Part shown: positions 38,778 to 47,584 of the stretch, piece after piece
How the letters are laid out: each line of letters opens with the position of its first letter
Numbering within the stretch: the stretch's first letter is position 1
Assembly: GCA_944368065.1 (NCBI GenBank)
Contig: CALVWV010000043.1
Coordinates: forward strand, 37,427 to 101,426
Direction of reading: 5' to 3'
DNA from: an uncultured Clostridia bacterium
Lineage (GTDB): Bacteria > Bacillota > Clostridia > Christensenellales > Borkfalkiaceae
DNA: 64,000 bases
The notes under the pieces: generated by a model
What the model was told of the DNA's origin: nothing
Databases searched by the model: none
Seen by the model: only the letters and a program-made list of their open reading frames with translations
Made by a program: the position numbers and the translations under genes

Positions 38778-40355
38778 ATGGCTGAAAATATCACAAATAA
38801 CAATAATGTTGCCGCGGAGAAAAAGAAGGTAGGCGTTCGCATTGCGTCTGCAACCCACATCCGCCGCAGAGTAACCGCAGCAAAAGCGGTAAAGGAGGCT
38901 GAAGTGCCAGTTCAGACAGAACCCGTCGCAATGAGCGACAAAAAGAAAATTTTATTTGTAGCTTCTGAATGCACGCCTTTCATTCAGACAGGCGGTCTTG
39001 CAGAAGTCGTCGGTTCGCTTTCAAAAGCGCTCGCCGCTACCGGAAAATTTGACGTCCGCGTAGTAGTTCCCATGTATTCAGATATAAAGTGGGAATTCAA
39101 ACAGCAGTTCAATTACATAGGAAATATTTACGTCCCCCTTGCCTGGAGAAACCAGTACTGCGGTATCTTCACTTATGAAAAAGACGGCGTTACGTTCTAT
39201 TTCCTCGATAATGAGTTCTATTTCAAACGCCCCGGCTGCTACGGTTATTTCGACGACGGCGAAAGATTTGCGTTCTTCTCGCGCAGCGTTCTCGAAATAA
39301 TGCCTTTCATCAATTTTTATCCCGACATAATGCACTGCCACGACTGGCAGGCGGCGCTTGCAGCCATTTACCTTAAAACCAACTACTGCTTCAGGCAGGA
39401 ATATCAGTTTATAAGGGCGCTGTTCACAATCCATAACATCGAATATCAGGGCATTTACTCAATGGATATCCTGAGCGATTTGTTCGATATTTACGGAACT
39501 TATGCGGGACTTGTTGAATATAATAACTGCATAAACCTTATGAAGGGCGCAATAGAATGCTGCGAAAGATTCTCTACCGTAAGCCCTACATATGCAGAAG
39601 AAATCAAGAATCCTTATTTTGCGCACGGTCTTGACCCCATTATACGCAAAAACGAGTTCAAACTCACAGGCATTCTCAACGGCATAGACGATATGGGGTA
39701 CAATCCCAAGTACGACAAGCATCTTTTCGCGCCCTATTCGCCCGAAGATTTTGCCGGAAAGAAGGTCTGCAAGTCAGAACTTCAGCGTATGCTCGGACTT
39801 AACGACAGCGCAGATACGCCCATCATAGCCATGATTTCGCGCCTTGCGGCTCACAAGGGTCTTGACCTTGTAACTACCGTTATAGACGAAATTCTGCAGG
39901 ACGACGTACAGTTCGTGCTTCTCGGCACAGGCGAATCTCACTTCGAAGGCTGGTTCTCGGATCTTGCAAGGCGCTATCCCGGAAAGGTAAGCGCAAACAT
40001 CATGTTCAACGGCGACCTTTCGAGGAAAATTTATTCTGGTTCGGATATTTTCCTTATGCCTTCCAAGTCTGAACCCTGCGGACTTTCCCAGATGATAGCC
40101 TGCCGCTATGGCACAATTCCCGTTGTAAGGGAGACGGGCGGACTTAAAGACAGCATTAAACCGCTTGAAAACGGCTTTACATTCACAAATTACAACGCAC
40201 ACGATATGATGTACGTAGTGCGCGAAGCTATTGCCGCTTATAAAAACAAAGAAGAGTGGGCAAAACTTATGTACAGAGCCGCAACGACTGACTTCAGCTG
40301 GAACCAGTCGGCAAAGCAGTACGAATCACTTTATTACGATATGCTCAAATATTGA
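38778..40355 (+). CDS. glgA: Glycogen synthase GlgA with an N-terminal extension
   Basis: A 525-residue GT5 glucosyltransferase using ADP-glucose. Residues 53 to 525 form the usual two Rossmann domains: ILFVASECTPFI, MHCHDWQAALAAIYLK, TIHNIEYQGIYSMD, then ISRLAAHKGLDLV and the acceptor/phosphate loop SKSEPCGLSQMIACRYG. The family motif KTGGL reads QTGGL (Gln70). The first 52 residues are an extra polar, basic tail (HIRRRVTAAKAVKEAEV) not found in E. coli GlgA. GAGGTG eight bases ahead of the ATG supports this early start. It is the third gene of glgC-glgD-glgA. Confidence 0.95.
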   Translation: MAENITNNNNVAAEKKKVGVRIASATHIRRRVTAAKAVKEAEVPVQTEPVAMSDKKKILFVASECTPFIQTGGLAEVVGSLSKALAATGKFDVRVVVPMYSDIKWEFKQQFNYIGNIYVPLAWRNQYCGIFTYEKDGVTFYFLDNEFYFKRPGCYGYFDDGERFAFFSRSVLEIMPFINFYPDIMHCHDWQAALAAIYLKTNYCFRQEYQFIRALFTIHNIEYQGIYSMDILSDLFDIYGTYAGLVEYNNCINLMKGAIECCERFSTVSPTYAEEIKNPYFAHGLDPIIRKNEFKLTGILNGIDDMGYNPKYDKHLFAPYSPEDFAGKKVCKSELQRMLGLNDSADTPIIAMISRLAAHKGLDLVTTVIDEILQDDVQFVLLGTGESHFEGWFSDLARRYPGKVSANIMFNGDLSRKIYSGSDIFLMPSKSEPCGLSQMIACRYGTIPVVRETGGLKDSIKPLENGFTFTNYNAHDMMYVVREAIAAYKNKEEWAKLMYRAATTDFSWNQSAKQYESLYYDMLKY

Positions 40356-40356
40356 G

Positions 40357-40385
40357 TTGCGTATTTTGTAAAATTCTGCTATAAT
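40357..40385 (+). promoter_or_regulatory. Promoter of glgP
   Basis: TTGCGT, a 17-base spacer and a perfect TATAAT, directly after the glgA stop codon. Confidence 0.7.
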
Positions 40386-40404
40386 TCAATAGTAAAACAA
40401 ATGT

Positions 40405-40434
40405 TAAAGACCTTTCTTTTTAAGAAAGGTCTTT
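40405..40434 (+). promoter_or_regulatory. Hairpin in the glgP leader
   Basis: AAAGACCTTTC and GAAAGGTCTTT enclose a short T/A loop, about 20 bases after the predicted glgP transcript start. No T-run follows it, so it may be a leader structure or the remains of a glgA terminator. Confidence 0.55.
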
Positions 40435-40489
40435 GCATGGTAGATATTGTTGATTTTATTTACTGGACAAAGGAGAATAAGGTTAAAGA

Positions 40490-42928
40490 ATGAGCACAGC
40501 TATTACCGAAAAGGAAGTAAAAGAGGCCATTAAAGGCAAACTTTCGCGTTATTTCGGCGTAAGCCCTACCGAGGCTACCGAAGAGCAGATGTATAAAGCT
40601 GTAGTAATGAGCGTCAGAGATATTCTGCTTGAAAAGAGGCAGCAGTTCCACAAAAAAGTAAAGGCAAAGCGCGCAAAACGCGTTTATTACCTCTGCATGG
40701 AATTCCTTCTCGGCAGATCGCTTAAAAACAGCATTTATAATTTAAGCGCTACAGACGTATATAAAAAAGTCGTATCTTCATACGGCTTCGACCTTGAAAA
40801 TCTTTACGAGCTCGAGCCCGATGCAGGTCTCGGCAACGGCGGTCTCGGCAGACTTGCCGCTTGCTTTATGGACGCGCTCGCTACAGGCAATTACCCCGCA
40901 ATGGGCTATTCGCTCCGCTATGAATACGGTCTGTTCAAGCAGAAGATAGTGGACGGCTGGCAGATAGAATTGCCCGATGTATGGCTTCCCGGCGGCGAAG
41001 TATGGCTTACCAACAGAAGCGATAAATCTTTCGTTGTAAAATTCGACGGTCAGGTTCAGGAGAAGTGGACCAAATACGGAATGCAGACCGAATACGTCAA
41101 CTGCACAGAAATCGAAGCTACGGCTTACGATATGATGATTTCCGGCAAAGACAGCGAAGCTGTATCCGTTTTAAGGCTGTGGAAAGCTAAGCCCGTTCAG
41201 GACTTCAACATGAAGTTGTTCTCTCAGGGCGAATATTATCAGGCGATGAGCGAAGACAACGACGCCGACCTTATAACAAAAGTTCTTTACCCTGCCGACA
41301 ACCACGAAGGCGGCAAGTCGTTAAGGCTCAAGCAGCAGTATTTCCTTTGCTCGGCATCTATTCAGAACATAGTAGCTGACCACAAGCACCGCTACGGCGA
41401 CCTCAGAGATCTTCCCAAAATGGCGGCTATCCATCTGAACGACACTCACCCCGCAATGGCAATTCCCGAACTTATGCGTATCCTCATCGACGAAAATTTC
41501 TTCAGCTGGGAAGACGCATGGGCAATTACCACCGCAACGTGCGCATATACAAACCATACAGTCCTTTCAGAAGCGCTTGAAACCTGGTCGGAAGATTTGG
41601 TACGCAGAAAGGTTCCCAGAATTTATTCCATAATTCAGGAAATAAACAGGCGCATGTGCGAAGATTTGTGGAAAAAATATCCCGGCGAGTGGAGTAAGAT
41701 TTCACGCATGGCCATACTCGAATACGATAAAGTCAAGATGGCAAACCTCTCCGTATATGGCGGTCACAAGGTAAACGGCGTTTCCGCACTTCACAGCGAA
41801 ATAATCAAAAAGTCAATTTTCAAAGATTTCTACGATTACACGCCCGAAAAGTTCACCAACGTTACCAACGGCATTGCGCACAGAAGATGGCTCTGCCAGT
41901 CCAACCCCGAACTTTGCGAACTTCTTAACGAATGTATAGGCGACGGCTACGTGCTTAATGCGGCTGTACTTGCCGACTTCAAGAAGTTCCAGAACGATGC
42001 ATCGGTATTAAAGCGCCTCGGTGAAATAAAAGCTATCAAAAAACAGCAGTTTGCCGAGTATGCGTTCAAAAAGCAGGGAGCGCTCATCAATCCTGAAACC
42101 CTCTTCGATGTTCAGGCAAAGCGCCTTCATGAGTATAAGCGCCAGCTTTTAAATGTTCTCAATATAATCGATACCTATCTCGACCTCAAGGAAAATCCCG
42201 AGCTTGAAATTCAGCCCAAGACTTATATCTTCGGTGCAAAGGCTGCTCAGGGCTACCAGATGGCTAAAAACATCATTAAGCTTATCAATTTCCTTGCAGA
42301 AGATATCAAGAAGAATAAAAAGGTAAACGAAAAGCTCAACGTCGTTTACATGGAAGATTACAACGTTACTATGTCTGAAAAGCTTATGCCCGCTTCGGAA
42401 ATCTCTGAACAGATTTCACTTGCAGGCAAAGAAGCGAGTGGCACGGGTAACATGAAGTTCATGATTAACGGCGCACTTACGATTGGCACGCTCGACGGCG
42501 CAAACGTTGAAATGTCTGAAGCTGTCGGCGATGACAACATCTTTATATTCGGTCTTAAATCAAACGAAGTTGACGATATCTGGAAGTCTGGCTACAGCTC
42601 GAACAAATATTACAACGACTCTCCCAAACTTCGCAGAATAATCGAAGCGCTTATTGTAGGATTCAACGGCCAGTCTTTCTCCGACATCGCTGCATATCTT
42701 ACGACAGGCACTGTAGGCGCGCCCATAGCTGACCCTTACATGTGCATGGCAGACTTCGAATCCTACAGGCAGACGCAGAAAGATATTTCCAAGCTCTACA
42801 CGACGGATAAGAAGAAGTGGAACAAGATGTCGCTTATCAATATTGCATCTTCAGGTATATTTGCAGCAGACAGAAGCATTAAAGAATATGCCGAAAACAT
42901 CTGGAATCTTAAATCACTCAAGGGTTAA
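40490..42928 (+). CDS. glgP: Glycogen phosphorylase
   Basis: An 812-residue GT35 enzyme releasing glucose 1-phosphate from glycogen with pyridoxal phosphate. The N-terminal half holds YLCMEFLLGRSLKNSIYNL and DAGLGNGGLGRLAACFMDAL; the central IHLNDTHPAMAIPELMRIL follows. The cofactor site is EASGTGNMKFMINGALTIGT, containing the Lys that binds it. With GlgC, GlgD and GlgA it completes a cluster that both builds and degrades glycogen. A branching or debranching enzyme is not in the window. AAGGAG stands ahead of the ATG at a slightly long spacing. Confidence 0.97.
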   Translation: MSTAITEKEVKEAIKGKLSRYFGVSPTEATEEQMYKAVVMSVRDILLEKRQQFHKKVKAKRAKRVYYLCMEFLLGRSLKNSIYNLSATDVYKKVVSSYGFDLENLYELEPDAGLGNGGLGRLAACFMDALATGNYPAMGYSLRYEYGLFKQKIVDGWQIELPDVWLPGGEVWLTNRSDKSFVVKFDGQVQEKWTKYGMQTEYVNCTEIEATAYDMMISGKDSEAVSVLRLWKAKPVQDFNMKLFSQGEYYQAMSEDNDADLITKVLYPADNHEGGKSLRLKQQYFLCSASIQNIVADHKHRYGDLRDLPKMAAIHLNDTHPAMAIPELMRILIDENFFSWEDAWAITTATCAYTNHTVLSEALETWSEDLVRRKVPRIYSIIQEINRRMCEDLWKKYPGEWSKISRMAILEYDKVKMANLSVYGGHKVNGVSALHSEIIKKSIFKDFYDYTPEKFTNVTNGIAHRRWLCQSNPELCELLNECIGDGYVLNAAVLADFKKFQNDASVLKRLGEIKAIKKQQFAEYAFKKQGALINPETLFDVQAKRLHEYKRQLLNVLNIIDTYLDLKENPELEIQPKTYIFGAKAAQGYQMAKNIIKLINFLAEDIKKNKKVNEKLNVVYMEDYNVTMSEKLMPASEISEQISLAGKEASGTGNMKFMINGALTIGTLDGANVEMSEAVGDDNIFIFGLKSNEVDDIWKSGYSSNKYYNDSPKLRRIIEALIVGFNGQSFSDIAAYLTTGTVGAPIADPYMCMADFESYRQTQKDISKLYTTDKKKWNKMSLINIASSGIFAADRSIKEYAENIWNLKSLKG

Positions 42929-43031
42929 TCCGATTAAAAGATTTTCCACCCGAAAGTTTAAGATTATTTAATTAATAATTTTTGAATTTTAATTGTACCT
43001 TGGTTCAATTTAAGATTTAACTAACTCAAGC

Positions 43032-43070
43032 AGTAGCGGGAGCTGGTAAACCAGTTCCCGCTACTTTTTA
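43032..43070 (+). terminator. Intrinsic terminator of glgP
   Basis: A 15-bp stem starting AGTAGCGGGAGCTGG, one G-T pair, TAAA loop, then TTTTTATT. Confidence 0.9.
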
Positions 43071-43494
43071 TTAATAATTCAGTAAAATACGATGTACTAT
43101 GCCAGACATAATATACTTATTCAATACGAATCAAAATAAAAATTTATGAAAAAGCCGTAAAAAGAAAGTTAAGATAAAAATAAAAGCTAAAATTCGATAG
43201 ACATAGATTACTGAATTAGAATGCGGTAGGTAACCCTGCAACGGCGTTTGTGCGGAAAATTGCGTAAAACCCCATAGCAGACCCATAACAGACAATTTAC
43301 AATTTTGCAGACAAACCTGACTAAAATTACTGACTGAACTGAAGCGATGTCTCAGTCATACGGGATTTAAGAAAACATAAAAAGTCTCAGCATAGCTCAA
43401 TAGCTCAAAAACGGCCTCAGAAGTCATAAACCAACCAGACGAAGCTTCAGACAACTCAAACTGACTGGTTCCATTCCAATGGCTTTTTTTGCGC

Positions 43495-43530
43495 TAACAC
43501 TTCGTAAAAGCTGTGTTTTACGAAGTGTTA
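43495..43530. repeat. Perfect 15-bp inverted repeat
   Basis: TAACACTTCGTAAAA and its exact complement enclose GCTGTG. It has no T-run and no gene close by, so it could be the end of a decayed element or a structured RNA. Confidence 0.6.
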
Positions 43531-44260
43531 AATGTATTCCCTTTAAGCTGATTTTTTACTTATTTTAGAACTTTTATGTATGGTAATGCTTGTCGCTGTT
43601 ATGCGCTTTACTGTCATTATTGAGCTGGCTGCGTTAATACAGTTAAGCTTTTCTAATGCTCAGCGCTATGGCGTACGTTTAACTTATACTCTTAGATGTT
43701 ACTTTCTGTACTGTACAGCTTGTAACTTGCTGTATTATTTGCAACTTGAATCTGTCCTGAAAGACCATTCCTCCGCAAAAGAAACCAAACGCATACCAAA
43801 CAAACGCATCCAGTTTACTCTGGCCTCTCGTACAAGGCTTACCCAAAATTTCTGCCGTAACTTTTTAAGTCCTCAGATTATTCTACAGAAACGAGCCTAC
43901 CTGCACAGGTTGTCATAGTCAAACTGATACCCCTTAAGTTATCTGTCGCAAAATCACAATTCTAACATCTTTACACAAAAAATCTGCCCTGTTTTAATAA
44001 AATATTTTCTTGTCTTTAAGCATTTCAGGGCATTATGGCTAACCTCTTTATGTAAATAAGATCGCAAATTTTCAGTAAACGTTGCGCCTTACAAAATTGT
44101 TGCGACTTGCATTTTCCCTTACTCAGATTTTATATTCGTTATCTCAAATTTTAATTAAGTTTCAGCTTATAAATAAATGTTCTGCCCGATTTTGCTTACT
44201 TATCTCCCATTAACAACGCCTGTTCCGAGTTAAAAATAAAGTCAACTATTCGTAAAATAT

Positions 44261-44289
44261 TTGACTTTACTGCTGTTGCGGCGTATAAT
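44261..44289 (+). promoter_or_regulatory. Promoter of the recombinase-hflX unit (leaderless geometry)
   Basis: TTGACT, a 17-base spacer and a perfect TATAAT, with seven bases to the ATG at 44297. Confidence 0.75.
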
Positions 44290-44296
44290 TTTTTAT

Positions 44297-45358
44297 ATGA
44301 AAAATTCGAATTACTACATTCAGCGAAACAATAAAAATATTGAAACAATCGAACGGCTTCTGAATGAAGAGCTTCCCGCTTTCTGCTTCGATTATTTTGT
44401 GGCAATAGAAAACCAGACGAGCTCGCTTACGCGACTCAACTACGCTCACGACCTTAAAATTTTCTTTTATTATATGCAGGAGCGCGTTTTTCGCGGCAAA
44501 AAGCTTATAAAAGACTTTACTCTGAATGACCTGGAAAGCGTTACCAATACTGATATAGAGTATTTTTTAGGCTTTCTTACACACTATAAATACGGCGAAC
44601 GCGAACATTACTGCAACGAACGGGCAAAAGCCAGAAAACTTTCTTCTGTGAGAGCCATGTTCAAGCATTTTTTCAATAAAGGGCTGATTTCGGTAGATAA
44701 TTCTGCCAAGGTTGCCACCCCTAAGCTCCACGAAAAACCTATTATACGCCTTGAGCAGAACGAAGTTTACGGCATTATTGACGCGGCTGAAAACGGCAGC
44801 GGACTCACAGCGCACCAGATGGCTTATCATGAAAAGAATAAAGTGCGAGACTGCGCTATTTTAATGCTTTTTCTCGGCACGGGAATACGTATAAGCGAGC
44901 TTGTAGGACTCAACAACGAAGATCTGAATTTTGACAATAACTCGTTCATAGTAACCAGAAAAGGCGGCGGAAAATCGATTTTATACTTTGATGCAGACGT
45001 TGCTGCTGCGCTGATGCGCTATCTCGACCAGAAAGAAGAACAGAAACAGCTAAGCCTTGAAGATTCGAATGCCCTCTTCCTCTCCAACAAAAACAGGCGC
45101 ATTACCGTGCGCGCCGTTGAAAATCTGGTGCAGAAATACGCTAAAATAGTTTCTCCGCTCAAAAAAATTTCGCCTCATAAGCTGAGAAGCACTTACGGCA
45201 CACAGCTTTATAAAGCCACGGGCGATATCTACATAGTAGCCGATATCTTAGGGCATAAAGACGTAAACACGACGCGCAAGCATTACGCCGCAATCAGCGA
45301 CGACAACAGGCGTTCGGTTGTGGGAAAAGTAAAACTTGTACGCCCCGAAGACGAATAA
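44297..45358 (+). CDS. Tyrosine recombinase, XerC/XerD-like
   Basis: A 353-residue site-specific recombinase. The N-terminal SAM-like core-binding domain is followed by the catalytic domain with all key residues: Arg198 in GTGIRISEL, the beta-hairpin Lys in RKGGGK, His294 and Arg297 in SPHKLRSTYG, the His of LGHKDVNTT and the nucleophile Tyr330 in KHYAAIS. The length and lack of an arm-binding domain fit Xer proteins that resolve chromosome dimers. The frame reaches upstream to 44261, but that would include the promoter. hflX starts three bases downstream. Whether it also acts on the tRNA-linked repeats is unknown. Confidence 0.9.
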   Translation: MKNSNYYIQRNNKNIETIERLLNEELPAFCFDYFVAIENQTSSLTRLNYAHDLKIFFYYMQERVFRGKKLIKDFTLNDLESVTNTDIEYFLGFLTHYKYGEREHYCNERAKARKLSSVRAMFKHFFNKGLISVDNSAKVATPKLHEKPIIRLEQNEVYGIIDAAENGSGLTAHQMAYHEKNKVRDCAILMLFLGTGIRISELVGLNNEDLNFDNNSFIVTRKGGGKSILYFDADVAAALMRYLDQKEEQKQLSLEDSNALFLSNKNRRITVRAVENLVQKYAKIVSPLKKISPHKLRSTYGTQLYKATGDIYIVADILGHKDVNTTRKHYAAISDDNRRSVVGKVKLVRPEDE

Positions 45359-45361
45359 ATT

Positions 45362-46579
45362 ATGGAAAACATCGAAAAAGTATATATAATTCAGCCAAGA
45401 CTGGACGAAAATTGCCGCGTTCTGCACGATGAGGCCGTAGCGCTAATAGAGAGCGCCGGCGCGGCATACTGCGGCACGACTTATCAGACGATAAAAAAAG
45501 TTAATCCCGCAACTTACTTAGGCTCAGGAAAACTTGCACACATACGCGAGCTTTTAAGCGGTCTTGAAGACATAACGATACTGTTCAACGGCTCGCTTTC
45601 GCCGTCGCAGACACTTAACATATCTGCCGCTCTGGACGACAGAAAAGTAATAGACCGCACCACTCTCATTCTGGATATCTTTGCAAGCAGGGCTACTTCG
45701 AGCGAGGGCAAGCTTCAGGTTGAGCTTGCTCAGCTTAAATATATTTATCCAAGATTAAAAGGCAAAGGCGCAGCGCTTTCAAGACTGGGCGGCGGCATAG
45801 GCTCGCGCGGACCTGGCGAAACTCAGCTTGAAACTGACAGGCGACACATAAGACTGCGCATAAAATATCTGGAAGAGAGGCTTGAAGAAACCGAACAGCG
45901 CCGCGCGCTTACAGTTAAAAGGCGCGCAAAAGAAAATGTAAAGACAATCGCGCTGGTAGGCTATACAAATACAGGCAAATCCACACTTTTGAATAAGCTT
46001 ACGGGCGCAGGCGTACTTGAAAAGGACGCGCTGTTCGCCACGCTCGACCCTACGGCGCGCAAAGTAAACATTCACGGACTGGAGTTTCTTTTAGTGGATA
46101 CAGTCGGTTTTTTACAGGATTTGCCGCACGACCTTGTCGAGGCGTTCAAGTCCACCCTGGAAAGCGCGCTCAACTGCGACCTTGCGCTTATCGTCTGCGA
46201 CGCGGCGGGCGATTACGACATGCAGTTCAGAACCACCATGCAGGTATTAGGCGAACTCGGGTTTGACAGACCATATCTGAAAGTGCTAAACAAATGCGAT
46301 AAAATCGATGACTGCACGCCTTTTTCAGACTTTGTATGCATTTCCGCAAAGAGCGGCGACGGAACAGAAAACCTTGAAGACGAAATTTATAAAAGATTCC
46401 GCGAAAGTTTCAAAGAGTGCAGTCTTATAATTCCCTACAATGAAATTTCCGCCTATTCCTCAATCGCTGAATTTTTAACGGAAAAATCGCGCAGTTTCGA
46501 TGAAAACGGGCTCAACATAGAATGCACGATAGAGAACATATACCTCAATAAATTTGAAAAGTATATAAAAAAAGCGTAA
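45362..46579 (+). CDS. hflX: GTPase HflX
   Basis: A 405-residue ribosome-associated GTPase. The N-terminal HflX domain has NPATYLGSGKLAHIREL, and a Gly-rich linker GGGIGSRGPGETQLETDRR precedes the G domain: GYTNTGKST (G1, near residue 199), DTVGFLQDLP (G3) and NKCD (G4). HflX splits stalled or hibernating ribosomes after stress. It is coupled to the recombinase gene. Its stop codon lies inside a terminator hairpin shared with the convergent small gene. Confidence 0.96.
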   Translation: MENIEKVYIIQPRLDENCRVLHDEAVALIESAGAAYCGTTYQTIKKVNPATYLGSGKLAHIRELLSGLEDITILFNGSLSPSQTLNISAALDDRKVIDRTTLILDIFASRATSSEGKLQVELAQLKYIYPRLKGKGAALSRLGGGIGSRGPGETQLETDRRHIRLRIKYLEERLEETEQRRALTVKRRAKENVKTIALVGYTNTGKSTLLNKLTGAGVLEKDALFATLDPTARKVNIHGLEFLLVDTVGFLQDLPHDLVEAFKSTLESALNCDLALIVCDAAGDYDMQFRTTMQVLGELGFDRPYLKVLNKCDKIDDCTPFSDFVCISAKSGDGTENLEDEIYKRFRESFKECSLIIPYNEISAYSSIAEFLTEKSRSFDENGLNIECTIENIYLNKFEKYIKKA

Positions 46580-46597
46580 CTTTCAGTTACGCTTTTT
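46569..46597. terminator. Terminator hairpin spanning two convergent stop codons
   Basis: A 12-bp stem AAAAAGCGTAAC / GTTACGCTTTTT with TTTCA loop. It contains the TAA of hflX and the TGA of the reverse-strand gene and has A- and T-runs usable in both directions. Confidence 0.9.
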
Positions 46598-46780
46598 CTT
46601 ATCGTCAAGACCTATTATTCCGTCAATTTTTATTGTGGCAAACTCCTTTATATCAAGGCACTTGCCGCAGTTATCGCATACTTTGTTCGGGTCGAGGTCG
46701 CACATCTCGCACTCCATGCAGCCGATGCATTCCCTGTCGTACAGAACGCATTCCTGCCTGTACTTCTTTTCTTCAGCCAT
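46583..46780 (-). CDS. Small Cys-rich protein, possible metal-binding
   Basis: 65 residues with eight Cys, arranged as CVLYDRECIGCMECEMC then CDNCGKC. The spacing recalls ferredoxin or zinc-ribbon knuckles but matches neither exactly. It is highly charged, with no signal peptide or membrane span. GGAGG (cctcc on the plus strand at 46786) precedes the ATG. Similar small Cys-rich proteins near lexA and hflX are known to me only as hypothetical. Confidence 0.75.
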   Translation of the reverse strand: MAEEKKYRQECVLYDRECIGCMECEMCDLDPNKVCDNCGKCLDIKEFATIKIDGIIGLDDKKKRN

Positions 46781-46838
46781 ACTTTACCTCCGTTTTTATA
46801 TTATACACTAAAATTTTTAAAATTCAAGCAAAAAAGTA

Positions 46839-46852
46839 AGAACGTTTGTTTG
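46839..46852 (+). promoter_or_regulatory. Candidate LexA box (SOS operator)
   Basis: AGAACGTTTGTTTG matches the Gram-positive LexA consensus CGAACnnnnGTTCG at most key bases. It overlaps the -35 of the lexA promoter, as expected for autoregulation. Confidence 0.7.
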
Positions 46853-46878
46853 CATTTTTAAAAACAATGTGTTACAAT
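46850..46878 (+). promoter_or_regulatory. lexA promoter
   Basis: TTGCAT, a 17-base spacer and TACAAT; the -35 overlaps the LexA box. Confidence 0.75.
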
Positions 46879-46898
46879 ATATTCAGGAGATAAAAATT

Positions 46899-47489
46899 AT
46901 GAAATCGAACGAAAAATATCAGGTCGTTTACGACTTCATCAGGAAGTACATATCTGAAAACGGTTTTTCGCCCTCCGTGCGCGAAATCTGCGCCAACTGC
47001 GGCATAAAATCCACGGCGACGGCTTACCAGTACATAAACCGTCTGAACGAACAGGGGCTTATAAACAAAGCCGGCAACAAGAAACGCGCGGTTTCGTTAA
47101 AGAGCAATGTAGCCGGCAGCGTCAACGTTCCGCTTATAGGTACGGTAGCCGCAGGTCAGCCCATCTTTGCCGAACAGAATTATGAGGGGATTTACGCCCT
47201 TCCCTCCGACTTTTTCGGCAACGACGAAATGTTCATGCTGACAGTCAAAGGCGATTCCATGATTAAAATAGGCATGTTTGACGGCGATAAAATAATCGTC
47301 AAAAAGCAAGACACCGCCGACAACGGCGATATCGTTGTTGCGCTCGTGGACGACAGTGCAACCGTCAAACGCTTTTTCAGGCGCAACGGAAAATACATTC
47401 TTCACCCCGAAAACGACGACATGAGCGATTTCGTTTTCGATAATGTATCCGTGCTCGGAAAAGTTGTAGGACTTATGAGAAATATTTAA
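46899..47489 (+). CDS. lexA: LexA repressor
   Basis: About 196 residues. The N-terminal winged helix is NGFSPSVREICANCGIKSTA. The self-cleavage site is Ala85-Gly86 in GTVAAGQPIF, with catalytic Ser120 (GDSMIKIGMFDGD) and Lys157 (DDSATVKRF). It represses SOS genes until RecA filaments trigger cleavage. AGGAG fits the ATG at 46899; the longer frame from 46869 would start near the promoter. A candidate LexA box overlaps its own promoter. Confidence 0.96.
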   Translation: MKSNEKYQVVYDFIRKYISENGFSPSVREICANCGIKSTATAYQYINRLNEQGLINKAGNKKRAVSLKSNVAGSVNVPLIGTVAAGQPIFAEQNYEGIYALPSDFFGNDEMFMLTVKGDSMIKIGMFDGDKIIVKKQDTADNGDIVVALVDDSATVKRFFRRNGKYILHPENDDMSDFVFDNVSVLGKVVGLMRNI

Positions 47490-47508
47490 ATTGGTTTTAC
47501 AGATTTTG

Positions 47509-47552
47509 AAAGCGTACGGCGCAAACTTTTAAGTTTGCGCCGTACGCTTTTA
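47509..47552. terminator. Long terminator hairpin after lexA
   Basis: A perfect 19-bp stem beginning AAAGCGTACGGCGCAAACT with TTTA loop. It also serves the convergent rluB gene. Confidence 0.9.
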
Positions 47553-47584
47553 TATTCAGGATTTAAAATGTTCGGATGTTAAGA

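Larger units (their letters stand above)
42929..44296. other. 1.37-kb region without a convincing gene
   Basis: Apart from the glgP terminator, a 15-bp inverted repeat and the recombinase promoter, I find no gene. The longest frame (43580-43918) has a start without ribosome site and a Leu/Tyr/Arg-rich translation that looks like chance. The stretch 43330-43480 has many short repeated words (ACTCAAACTGAC, CAATAGCTCAA). It may be a decayed mobile element or an unrecognised RNA. Confidence 0.6.

Noticed and set aside
37787-38860. 357-codon reverse-strand frame opposite glgD
   Set aside because: Antisense shadow; composition is that of a mirror frame and no ribosome site is present.
43580-43918. 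112-codon frame in the glgP-recombinase gap
   Set aside because: No ribosome site, biased and unfamiliar translation, and AT-rich surroundings; more likely a chance frame.
44297-45358. Integrase responsible for the tRNA-linked repeats
   Set aside because: Length and domain layout fit a housekeeping Xer protein and it is coupled to hflX; no sequence evidence links it to the repeats.
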